DNA of 64,000 nucleotides from Verrucomicrobiota bacterium (GTDB lineage Bacteria > Verrucomicrobiota > Verrucomicrobiia > CAIQCK01), in the NCBI GenBank assembly GCA_026397915.1, contig JAPLTX010000014.1:186001-250000 (forward strand), given 5' to 3'. A model generated the notes under the pieces. It saw nothing but the letters and a program-made list of their open reading frames with translations, had not been told where the DNA came from and searched no databases. Made by a program: the position numbers and the translations under genes. Shown here one piece after another: positions 30,562-38,361 of this stretch; position 1 is the stretch's first letter; each line of letters opens with the position of its first letter.

Positions 30562-31937
30562 GGTGAAGTCGGGGTTTGTTGCTTCTTGCCCTTCTTGCCT
30601 TTGCCTTTTTTCGCCTTGTTCGCCGCCTTTTCTTCCTGGCCGTTCCAGCGCTGGTCTTCCCAACGCGGCGGGATGTTCTGCGCGTTCCACGATTCCCAGA
30701 GCGCGGTGAGCTGTTTCACCTTGTCGGGTTGCTGCGCGGCGAGGTCGTTCTTCTCGCTGATGTCGGTGGCGAGGTTGAACAGCGCCGGCTGCATGTCCTT
30801 GGAAGCTTTCGTCAGTTTCCAGTCGCCCTGACGCACCGCGGACTGCACGCCAAACCGCCAGTAGAGCGCCTCGCGCGCGAGCTTGTCAGTTTTACCTTCG
30901 AGCAACGGCAGCAGGTTGACGCCGTCGAGTTTCCAGTCCGGCTTCACGTCCGCTTTGGCGGCGGCGAGCGCTGTGGGCAGGAAGTCGAGCGCGATGACCG
31001 GCGTGTCAAGCACGCGGCCGGGCGCGATGCGGCCTTTCCATTGCACCATGAACGGCACGCGAATGCCGCCTTCCCACACTGTCCACTTGCCGCCGCGCAA
31101 CGGACCGTTGTGGACCGTCCGCGATTGCGGCCCGCCGTTGTCGCTGACGAAGAAGATGAGCGTGTTCTCCTCCAGCTTCAGTTCGCGCAGCTTCGCCAGC
31201 ACCGCGCCGATCTGGTCGTCCATCACGGAGATCATCGCACAAAGCTGGCGGCGGCCTTTCTCCTCGATGTGCGCGAACTTCTTCACGTAACTCTCCGGCG
31301 CGACGTGCGGCGCGTGGACCGCCGTGAACGGCAGGTAGAGGAACCACGGCTCGCCCTTGTGCCGCTCGATGAACGCCGCCGCTTCCTCGCCGAATTTCAC
31401 CGTATGATCTGGCGGCGTCTCCACCTTCTCCCAGCCGCGATAGACCGCCACGCCGCTGCCTTTCTTTTCCGCACCGATGCCGTGCGGCAGGATGCCATAA
31501 AACTCATCGAACCCGCGCGCAAGCGGCATCTGTTCTTTCAACTCGCCGAGATGCCACTTGCCCGTGATGCCCGTGATGTAGCCCGCCTCCTTCATTCGCT
31601 GCGCCATTGTTGTTTCCTTCAGGTCGAGTCCGAACTGGCCCTTGGGATTCGCGTCGTGCCCGCAGCGTTGCTGGTAACGGCCCGTGATGAGCCCCGCGCG
31701 GCTCGGGCTGCACACGCAGCCGCTGACATAACCGCTGGTGAACCGCACGCCGTTCTTCGCGAGCGAATCAATGGCCGGCGTCGCCACGTCTTTGCAGCCC
31801 TGCACGCCGCTGTCGGCGTAGCCCATGTCATCGGCGACGATGAAGAGGATGTTGGGTTTGGAATCGGCAGCGGCGACAACCGGCAACGCGGTAGCGACGA
31901 GCGCGCCGCAAAGGGCAGCGATGATCTTTGCTTTCAT
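30558..31937 (-). CDS. Sulfatase 11 with lysine-rich C-terminal tail
   Basis: The start at 31937 (MKAKIIAALCGALVATALPV) follows GGAGCAGG. The 459-residue protein has FIVADDMGYADSGVQGCKD and VCSPSRAGLITGRYQQRCGH, with Cys76 as formylglycine, then GKWHLGELKEQMPLARGFDE and FVSDNGGPQSRTVHNGPL. It pairs with sulfatase 3. The last 30 residues are strikingly basic (KAANKAKKGKGKKGKKQQ), which could hold the enzyme on an anionic polymer or cell surface. Upstream lies a 117-base gap with an 11-bp inverted repeat, so it may start its own transcript. Confidence 0.94.
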   Translation of the reverse strand: MKAKIIAALCGALVATALPVVAAADSKPNILFIVADDMGYADSGVQGCKDVATPAIDSLAKNGVRFTSGYVSGCVCSPSRAGLITGRYQQRCGHDANPKGQFGLDLKETTMAQRMKEAGYITGITGKWHLGELKEQMPLARGFDEFYGILPHGIGAEKKGSGVAVYRGWEKVETPPDHTVKFGEEAAAFIERHKGEPWFLYLPFTAVHAPHVAPESYVKKFAHIEEKGRRQLCAMISVMDDQIGAVLAKLRELKLEENTLIFFVSDNGGPQSRTVHNGPLRGGKWTVWEGGIRVPFMVQWKGRIAPGRVLDTPVIALDFLPTALAAAKADVKPDWKLDGVNLLPLLEGKTDKLAREALYWRFGVQSAVRQGDWKLTKASKDMQPALFNLATDISEKNDLAAQQPDKVKQLTALWESWNAQNIPPRWEDQRWNGQEEKAANKAKKGKGKKGKKQQTPTSP

Positions 31938-31953
31938 AAACCTGCTCCAGTGT

Positions 31954-32031
31954 TGAATCACCGGCTCCTTGTTGCTGCCCTCGCGATGGGCGGAGCGGCC
32001 GTTCCAGTTCTGGCGTTCGACCGGTGATTCA
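31954..32031. repeat. 78-bp segment bounded by perfect 11-bp inverted repeats
   Basis: TGAATCACCGG (31954-31964) and CCGGTGATTCA (32021-32031) are exact inverted copies separated by 56 bases, filling most of the gap between sulfatases 12 and 11. It could be a long-range stem in the sulfatase 11 leader, a miniature element with short terminal repeats, or a regulator site pair. Confidence 0.6.
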
Positions 32032-32054
32032 GGCTCAGTTAAACACGCCGACGG

Positions 32055-33554
32055 TTATTTCGTTGCGGAGTTATTCCCGCCCCGCTTCTTCGCAGGTGGC
32101 GGCTCGCGCAACGGCCAGTTGGGCGAATCTTCATGCGCGGTTTTCAGACAAGCCTTCGCTTTCGCAACGATGTCAGGATGCGCGGCGGCGACATCATGTT
32201 CCTCCGCAACGTCGGCGCGCAGGTCGTAGAGTTCAAGCGGCGCGGAGCGGCGGACGTCGCGGAGGGCTTTCCAACGGCCATCAAGAAGAGCGGCCTGCGA
32301 GGAAGCGTTGCCGCCGTGATATTCCCAGTAGAGGAAGTCGTGGCGCTTTTGCTCGCCGGCGCGGCCCAGCAGCGTCGGTGCGAGGCTGATGCTGTCGAGT
32401 CCGGCGGGCGGTGTTACATCAGCAAGTTCCGCCACTGTGGCCATGAAGTCGCCGAAGTAGCCGACATGGCCGCTCACGCTGCCCGGTTTGGTTTTGCCCA
32501 GCCAGCGCGCGATGAACGGCACGTGGATGCCGCCGTCGGTGTGATCGCGCTTGAAACCGCGATATGGGCCGGAAGACTTGAAGAATGTCGTGTCGTAGCC
32601 GGCGGTTTCTTTGAATTCCGGCCCGTTGTCGGAAGTGAAGATAACCAGCGTGTTGTCATCGAGGCCGAGTTGCTTGAGCCGCTTCAGAATCACGCCGACC
32701 TGCGCATCGAGATAGCTGATCATCGCCGCGTAACCTTTTTCCGGCGCGGGCCACGGTTTGTCTTTGTAGATGCCGAGATCAGGCACCTCGGCGCCGTTGC
32801 CGAGTTCCTTCGCGGCCTCGTTGTTCGCGTGGGGGATTGTCGTGGCGAAGTAGAGGAAGAACGGCTGCGACTTGCTGCGCTCGATGAACGCGAGCGCCTC
32901 GTCGAGCATCAGCTTGGGGCTATAGACGACCTTCTTCGTCGCGATGCCGCTCGTGCCCCATGCGCCGTCCTTGCCAACGGGAATGGGCCGCACTTCGTTC
33001 GGCAGCTTTACCTTCTCGCGGTTGCGCCACAACCACTCCGGGTAATAGACGTGCGCATCAACCTGATCGAGGTAGCCAAAGAAAAAGTCGAAGCCCTGCG
33101 CCAGCGGATGGCCGGGCGTGTCGGCGTCGCCGAGACCCCATTTGCCGACGAGCGCCGTCGCGTAGCCGGCTTTCTTCAACAACGCGGCTACGGTCACGTC
33201 ATCGCGCGTGAGCGACTGTTTCAGCCGCTGCGTTGTCGGTGCGTTGCCTCGCACGCGGCAGCGTCCGCCGTGCTTGCCGGTCATCAGCACGCAGCGCGAC
33301 GGCGCGCAGACGCTCGCGCCGGAGTAGAAGTGCGTGAACTTCATCCCCTCGCTGGCAAGCCGGTCAATGTTTGGCGTTTGGATCTCCTTCTGCCCGAAGC
33401 AGCCGACATCGCCATAACCGAGGTCGTCGGCGAGAATGAAGACGATGTTGGGCCGTGGCGCAGACACTCCTGTCTGCGCTGCGGAAGCGGGGCCAGACAA
33501 GAGTGTCTGGCCTACGACTGCGCACAGCAACGCGATAAACAACTGAAGTCTCAT
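32055..33554 (-). CDS. Sulfatase 12 with palindromic repeat in its signal-peptide region
   Basis: The 499-residue exported sulfatase shows [20 protein letters not shown] and VCAPSRCVLMTGKHGGRCRV with Cys83 as formylglycine, WGLGDADTPGHPLAQGFDFF in place of GKWHLG, and IFTSDNGPEFKETAGYD. These features match a common planctomycete/verrucomicrobial arylsulfatase A-like group. Its N-terminus is odd: VVGQTLLSG then AAQTGVSAPRPN, encoded by two palindromes shared almost word for word with sulfatase 13. The C-terminus is basic (PPPAKKRGGNNSATK). Start overlaps the sulfatase 13 stop (ATGA). Confidence 0.93.
   Translation of the reverse strand: MRLQLFIALLCAVVGQTLLSGPASAAQTGVSAPRPNIVFILADDLGYGDVGCFGQKEIQTPNIDRLASEGMKFTHFYSGASVCAPSRCVLMTGKHGGRCRVRGNAPTTQRLKQSLTRDDVTVAALLKKAGYATALVGKWGLGDADTPGHPLAQGFDFFFGYLDQVDAHVYYPEWLWRNREKVKLPNEVRPIPVGKDGAWGTSGIATKKVVYSPKLMLDEALAFIERSKSQPFFLYFATTIPHANNEAAKELGNGAEVPDLGIYKDKPWPAPEKGYAAMISYLDAQVGVILKRLKQLGLDDNTLVIFTSDNGPEFKETAGYDTTFFKSSGPYRGFKRDHTDGGIHVPFIARWLGKTKPGSVSGHVGYFGDFMATVAELADVTPPAGLDSISLAPTLLGRAGEQKRHDFLYWEYHGGNASSQAALLDGRWKALRDVRRSAPLELYDLRADVAEEHDVAAAHPDIVAKAKACLKTAHEDSPNWPLREPPPAKKRGGNNSATK
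33459..33512. repeat. Twin REP-like palindromes inside sulfatase 12 signal-peptide region
   Basis: Palindrome A has perfect 8-bp arms CGCAGACA/TGTCTGCG around CTCC (33459-33478). Palindrome B has perfect 9-bp arms GGCCAGACA/TGTCTGGCC around AGAG (33491-33512). Both share the core CAGACA-N4-TGTCTG. They are translated in frame as QTGVSA and GQTLLSG. Confidence 0.8.
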
Positions 33555-35020
33555 CTCTTCGCCTTCGTCTTCGCGGCCTTGCCTTTCAGTTCGGCTGGTG
33601 GCGGCGGGGGAACGTCCTTATTCATCCGGTCGTAGAGGGCCTTCAGCCGCGCGACGATCTCGGAATGTTCGGCGGCCACGTCCTTCTGCTCGCCGGGGTC
33701 GGACTGGAGATCGAAGAGCATCGTCGCTTTCGGCGTGTCGCCGCTGCGCAGGCCGGGAAAATCGGTCGGTTGATACTGTTCGTAAGGCGCGAGAATTGTC
33801 ACGCCATCGGGGCCGCGCGGGTCAATCCACCGCTCGCCGGGCTTGCCGATTTTCCAATCGTGCGGCGGTAACACATGCAGCTTCCATCGCTCGTCGCGCA
33901 CGGTGTCCAGCCGCGGACCAACCATGCCGAAGACCGCCTCGTGCGGACTCTTCGCGTCGCTGGTGAACAGCGGCATGATGTCCCGGCCGTCAATGACGCG
34001 GTCGCGCGGCGGCTCGATGCCCGCCGCCTTCAACGTCGTCGCGAACAGATCCATCATCACCGCCGGCGCGTGGCTGACGTGGCCGGCGGGAATCCGGCCG
34101 GGCCAGCGCGCAAGGCACGGCACGCGGTAACCACCTTCCCACGGCACGCCCTTCATCCCGCGCAAGCCGCCGGTGCTGCCGCCGAACCACGGGCCGTTGT
34201 CGCTGCTGAAGATCACCAGTGTCCGCTCGTCGAGGCCGAGCCGCTTGAGCGCGGCAGCCAGCTCGCCGATCTGGTTATCGAGTTCGGCGATCACGTCGGC
34301 ATAGAGACCATCGCCGGATTTTTTGTAGAACTCCTCCGAGCACGCGAGCGGCTTGTGCGGCATGGCGTGCGGCAGGTAGAGGAAGAACGGCCCGTCCTTG
34401 TGGCGCTCGACGAACTCGATGGCGCGCCGCGTATAGCGCTTCGTCAGCGTCGCCTGCACCACCGGATACTCGACGACGCGCTCGCCATCGAGCAGATGCA
34501 CGGGCCGCATGTCGTTGCTGTAGGGAATGCCGAGGTATTCGTCGAAGCCGCGCCGCGTCGGCAGAAATTGCGGCAGGTGACCGAGATGCCACTTACCAAT
34601 GCAACAGGTTGCGTAGCCGGCTTTCTTGAAAAGTTGCGCGAGCGTGATCTCCGACTGAGGCAGACCGATCTTGTCGAACTCCGGCGCGGCGTCCGGCGTC
34701 GGATTGTTCGTCATGCCGCAGCGGAACGGATAGCGGCCGGTCATGAGCGACGCGCGGCTCGGCGCGCAATACGGCATGGCGACGTTGAATTGCGTCAGCC
34801 GCGCGCCCTCGGTGGCCATGCGGTCGAGGCACGGCGTCTTGAACTTCGGGTGGCCGTAGCAACCGAGGTCGCCGTAGCCGAGGTCGTCGGCAAGGATGAC
34901 GATGACGTTGGGTCGTGGCGCGGACACTCCTGTCTGCGCCGCGCAGGAGAGGCCAGACAAGAGTGTCTGGCCTACGACGGCGGCGGCGAGCAGGCGTTTG
35001 ATGATGGGAAGCGGTCTCAT
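33551..35020 (-). CDS. Sulfatase 13 with palindromic repeat in its signal-peptide region
   Basis: I start at MRPLPIIKRLLAAAVVGQTL (35020), an ATGA overlap with the sulfatase 14 stop, giving 489 residues. It has VILADDLGYGDLGCYGHPKF and YCAPSRASLMTGRYPFRCGM, with Cys85 as formylglycine, [20 protein letters not shown] and [36 protein letters not shown] is shared with sulfatases 6 and 19. The signal region carries the same VVGQTLLSG and AAQTGVSAPRPN repeat-encoded peptide as sulfatase 12. The end is basic (GKAAKTKAKR). Its stop overlaps the sulfatase 12 start. Confidence 0.93.
   Translation of the reverse strand: MRPLPIIKRLLAAAVVGQTLLSGLSCAAQTGVSAPRPNVIVILADDLGYGDLGCYGHPKFKTPCLDRMATEGARLTQFNVAMPYCAPSRASLMTGRYPFRCGMTNNPTPDAAPEFDKIGLPQSEITLAQLFKKAGYATCCIGKWHLGHLPQFLPTRRGFDEYLGIPYSNDMRPVHLLDGERVVEYPVVQATLTKRYTRRAIEFVERHKDGPFFLYLPHAMPHKPLACSEEFYKKSGDGLYADVIAELDNQIGELAAALKRLGLDERTLVIFSSDNGPWFGGSTGGLRGMKGVPWEGGYRVPCLARWPGRIPAGHVSHAPAVMMDLFATTLKAAGIEPPRDRVIDGRDIMPLFTSDAKSPHEAVFGMVGPRLDTVRDERWKLHVLPPHDWKIGKPGERWIDPRGPDGVTILAPYEQYQPTDFPGLRSGDTPKATMLFDLQSDPGEQKDVAAEHSEIVARLKALYDRMNKDVPPPPPAELKGKAAKTKAKR
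34918..34972. repeat. Twin REP-like palindromes inside sulfatase 13 signal-peptide region
   Basis: Palindrome A (34918-34939) has arms GCGCGGACA/TGTCTGCGC with one mismatch around CTCC; palindrome B (34951-34972) has perfect 9-bp arms around AGAG and is identical to copy B in sulfatase 12, including the following TACGAC. The spacing between A and B is also similar. Confidence 0.8.
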
Positions 35021-36474
35021 GGTGTGTTCCTGGGCTGCGGCTGCGTCTTCGACTTGCCGGGCTTGAAGTTCGGATTGGGTTTCGGCAACGCGGCACCGAC
35101 GGATTCGCGCCACGCGTGGAGGCGCTGGCGCAACGAGGTGGCCCGGTCAGGCATCTGCTGCGCGAGGTCATGTTGCTCGGCGGGATCGTTGCGGAGGTCG
35201 AAAAGCTCGGCGCGGTTGCCCTCGAAATACTCCAGCAGTTTCCAATCGCGTGTGCGGATGGCGCTGACGGGCGTCGTCGTGTGGTAGTAGTGCGGGTAAT
35301 GAAAGAAGAGCGCATCGCGGCCGAGCTTCGCGGCGGGGTTCTTCAGCAACGGCGCGATATCCACGCCGTCGGTGGCGTTGGCGTCGGGCGGCAGTCCGGC
35401 GGCGCCCAGCAAGGTCTGGAAAAGGTCCGTCAGGATGACCGGTTCGCCGCAGGTCGCGCCCGCGGGCGTCAAGCCCGGCCAGCGCACCATGAGCGGGACG
35501 CGGATGCCGCCTTCATACAGCGAGCCTTTGCCGGAGCGCAACGGAGCGTTGCTCGTGACCGGGATGCGCCGGTCGCCGACCTTGTCGAGGCCGACGTAGC
35601 CGCCGTTGTCGCTGGCGAACACGACCACGGTGTTGCGGTCAAGGCCGCGCTGTTTCAGGCAGGCGAGCACACGGCCGACGTTGTCGTCGAGGTTCTTGAC
35701 CATCGCGGCGTAGATGGCGTGCTGATGGTTGAGTCCTTCGCGCAGCTTCGCCTCGAAATGTTTCACGTCGTCCGGCTTCGCCTCGATCGGCGTGTGCGGC
35801 GCATGGTGGGCCAGGTAGAGGAAGAACGGTTTTTCACCGGCGCGAGCGATGATGCGCAGCGCCTCGTCGGTAAGCCGGTCGGTGAGGTATTCGCCGGGTT
35901 GGCCAAACTCCAGATGCGGCACGTAGCGGAACTGCGCGCCGAACCGCCCTGCGCCGCTGTAGGGCCAGAAGAACGTTTGCGGCGCGCCCCAATGCGTGCC
36001 GCCGATATTCACGTCGAAGCCGTGCGTCTCCGGGTAATGGTCCGCGTCGCCGAGGTGCCATTTGCCGACGAGCGCGGTGAAGTAGCCGGCGGACTGGAGA
36101 TGTTTCGCCAGCGTGGTCTCCGTGTGGGCGAGGTTGGGGAACGATTCGCCGGCGAGAAGCTTGCGGTTCTTCGGGCCGCCGTCAATCGCGCCTTCCGACC
36201 AGATGGTCATGCGCAGCCGCGCCGCATGTTTGCCGGTCATCAACGTTGCGCGCGTCGGCGAGCAGACCGGCATCGCGCAGGCCGCGGTGAAGCGCACGCC
36301 GTCGCTGGCGAACCGGTCGAGGTGCGGCGTCTCGTGTAAATCCGCGCCATAGCATCCGAGGTCGGACCAGCCGAGATCGTCGGCGAGGATGAGGACGATG
36401 TTGGGTTTATCAGCCGCAGAGGCGACACACGAAAAACACAAAAGCCAACGGAGAGAGCGGCAGAGGATGTTCAT
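35017..36474 (-). CDS. Sulfatase 14 (arylsulfatase A-like)
   Basis: The 485-residue exported sulfatase begins MNILCRSLRWLLCFSCVASA and shows NIVLILADDLGWSDLGCYGA and VCSPTRATLMTGKHAARLRM with Cys71 as formylglycine. GKWHLGDADHYPETHGFDVN, a Gly/Trp-rich loop (GGTHWGAPQTFFWPYSGAG) and VFASDNGGYVGLDKVGDRRI follow. The CSPTR..TGKHAARLRMTIW form groups it with sulfatases 2 and 17. Overlaps of four bases join it to sulfatase 15 upstream and sulfatase 13 downstream, so three genes are tightly coupled. The last 15 residues are Lys/Gln/Pro-rich. Confidence 0.94.
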   Translation of the reverse strand: MNILCRSLRWLLCFSCVASAADKPNIVLILADDLGWSDLGCYGADLHETPHLDRFASDGVRFTAACAMPVCSPTRATLMTGKHAARLRMTIWSEGAIDGGPKNRKLLAGESFPNLAHTETTLAKHLQSAGYFTALVGKWHLGDADHYPETHGFDVNIGGTHWGAPQTFFWPYSGAGRFGAQFRYVPHLEFGQPGEYLTDRLTDEALRIIARAGEKPFFLYLAHHAPHTPIEAKPDDVKHFEAKLREGLNHQHAIYAAMVKNLDDNVGRVLACLKQRGLDRNTVVVFASDNGGYVGLDKVGDRRIPVTSNAPLRSGKGSLYEGGIRVPLMVRWPGLTPAGATCGEPVILTDLFQTLLGAAGLPPDANATDGVDIAPLLKNPAAKLGRDALFFHYPHYYHTTTPVSAIRTRDWKLLEYFEGNRAELFDLRNDPAEQHDLAQQMPDRATSLRQRLHAWRESVGAALPKPNPNFKPGKSKTQPQPRNTP

Positions 36475-38105
36475 GGCTGGGTCGGTGGCGCGGCGATGAT
36501 GTCCACGCTGCGCTTTGAGGCGCGGATGGCGCGATAGGTGGCTTCCATGCGCTTCACGCGTTCGGCGTGGGAAGGTTCGGCGATCAGGTTTTTCTGCTCG
36601 GCGAGATCGTTCTTCAAATCATAGAGCGCTGCGGGAGCGTCGTTTTTCACGTCGAGCATCAGCTTGAAGTCGCCTTCGTAGATCGCGTGGGCGATGCCTT
36701 GGCTGGGCATCTTGGCCGCATCATCGGGCCGAATCTTGCCAGCGCCTTTGCCTTTGCGAGCCGCTTTGCCTTTCGCTCCAGCCTTGGCGGCGGGGGTTTG
36801 TTTCTTCGCGGCGGCGACCGTGCCTTCGCGAGTGAGCACCACGCTCGCGTCAACAAAGCCGCCGTCTTGGTTCACATCGCGGCCGGGCGAGGATTCGATG
36901 AGCATGGCGCGGCGCACGGGCCGGGTGTCATCGCGCTGGCCGAGCAACACGGGCGCGATGCTCACGGAGTCGAGACATTGGTCGCTGGGAACCTTCGCGC
37001 CGGCCAATTCGACCAGCGTGGGCGCGATGTCGTTGATACAGACGAACTGGTCTCGCACGCTGCCGGCGGCGACCTTGCCGGGCCAGCGCACGATGAACGG
37101 CACGCGATGGCCGCCCTCGAAGATGAAACTCTTCTTCCCGCGCAAACCGCCGACCGCGTCGTGGCCGAAGTTGCGCTCGTAGGGCAGGCCGCCGTTGTCG
37201 CTGGTGAAATAGATGACGGTGTTGGCCAGCGAGCCGCGCTGCTCCAGCATCGCCATGAGTTTGCCGAGCAGGATGTCCGGCTCCATCACCATGTCGGTGT
37301 GCTCGGTCATCTTGGTCTGACCTTTCAACGCGGTGCCGCGAATACTCTCGGCTGGCACATAGGGCGCGTGGCCACCATCGGTGCAGAAGTGCATGAAGAA
37401 CGGCGCGTCCTTGCGCTCGCGCTGGTGGAGGTCGAGGAACTTCTCCGCGTGATCCAGCAGCCGCCCGCCGACTTTGCTGTGGTCCCAGCCCGGCTCGGTG
37501 TAATCAATGCACACGCCGCGCTGGACGGTCTTGCCCTGGATGAGCTTGTCTGCGCCGACTTCCGGCAGTTCGTTGACGAGGAACAGCAGCGGCAGCGCCT
37601 GATGCCCGCGCGGAATGATCGCGCTGTAATCGAAGCCCCACGCGCGCAGTCCCTCGATCATCGGCTTGGTGAAGTCGGGATTGCCGTCGGCCAGCTTCGC
37701 GTGTTCGCCGCCAAAGCCCTGTTTGCCGAACATCGCGGTGTGATAACCCGCGTCCTTGAGCAGGTTCGCCACCGTCTTCTGCCCCGGCAGGATTTGCGAG
37801 GGCACGTGAAACCCCCAGGTGCTGCCGGGCGCGCGACCGCGCCAGGGATGATTGCCGGTGAGGAGCGAGTATCGCGTTGGCGAGCAGAGCGCGGCGGGCG
37901 TGTGCGCGTGGGTGAACCGCATGCCTTCGCGCGCGAGCCGGTCCACGCTTGGCGCGGTGATTTTGCTCTTCGGGTTGTAGCAAGCGTAATCGCCCCAGCC
38001 GACGTCGTCGGTGAGAACGACGAGAAAGTTGGGCCTGTCAGCCGCGCGGAGCGCCAGCGGCGCCAACAGCAGCGACATCAGTAGTCTAAGTGCGTGTTTC
38101 ATCAT
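36471..38105 (-). CDS. Sulfatase 15, first gene of the 27-kb directon
   Basis: I start at 38105 (MMKHALRLLMSLLLAPLALR) because AGGAAG lies six bases upstream; the ORF start at 38201 is not signal-like. The 544-residue protein has FLVVLTDDVGWGDYACYNPK and LCSPTRYSLLTGNHPWRGRA with Cys74 as formylglycine, FGKQGFGGEHAKLADGNPDF where others have GKWHLG, and YFTSDNGGLPYERNFG. The TGNHPWRG element groups it with sulfatase 7. A Lys/Ala/Gly-rich insert (KAGAKGKAARKGKGAGKIRP) lies near residue 465. As the most upstream gene of the run its 5' region probably holds the main promoter. Confidence 0.93.
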   Translation of the reverse strand: MMKHALRLLMSLLLAPLALRAADRPNFLVVLTDDVGWGDYACYNPKSKITAPSVDRLAREGMRFTHAHTPAALCSPTRYSLLTGNHPWRGRAPGSTWGFHVPSQILPGQKTVANLLKDAGYHTAMFGKQGFGGEHAKLADGNPDFTKPMIEGLRAWGFDYSAIIPRGHQALPLLFLVNELPEVGADKLIQGKTVQRGVCIDYTEPGWDHSKVGGRLLDHAEKFLDLHQRERKDAPFFMHFCTDGGHAPYVPAESIRGTALKGQTKMTEHTDMVMEPDILLGKLMAMLEQRGSLANTVIYFTSDNGGLPYERNFGHDAVGGLRGKKSFIFEGGHRVPFIVRWPGKVAAGSVRDQFVCINDIAPTLVELAGAKVPSDQCLDSVSIAPVLLGQRDDTRPVRRAMLIESSPGRDVNQDGGFVDASVVLTREGTVAAAKKQTPAAKAGAKGKAARKGKGAGKIRPDDAAKMPSQGIAHAIYEGDFKLMLDVKNDAPAALYDLKNDLAEQKNLIAEPSHAERVKRMEATYRAIRASKRSVDIIAAPPTQP

Positions 38106-38361
38106 TGTTCGCTTCCTGTGCTCCTTGCTCTGTCGGTCTTTTTCCAACACCGAAATTGGCGAATCGTTTCGGCTCCAATGATACTGCGCGCCGTCCATCA
38201 CGATTGCGAAGCAATCCTTGCCGCGCTCTCGCCGTCTGCGCTACACTCCGCGCCAGAATGTTCGCGGATTCCCCAGACTCTTTCCAGCGAAATGGCCACA
38301 GCAGACTCGGCCCCGACGCGACGGAAGTTCGGCTGCAACAATCTCCAAAGGAGATATCTAA
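38106..38361. other. Divergent intergenic region between sulfatase 15 and the helicase gene
   Basis: These 256 bases must hold the promoters of both the 27-kb sulfatase directon and the helicase. I see small inverted repeats, CCGAAA(38150-38155)/TTTCGG(38167-38172), ATTGG/CCAAT nested with it, and GATTGC-GAA-GCAATC (38202-38216), but no convincing -35/-10 pair. AAAGGAG at 38346-38352 is the helicase ribosome-binding site. Confidence 0.5.
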
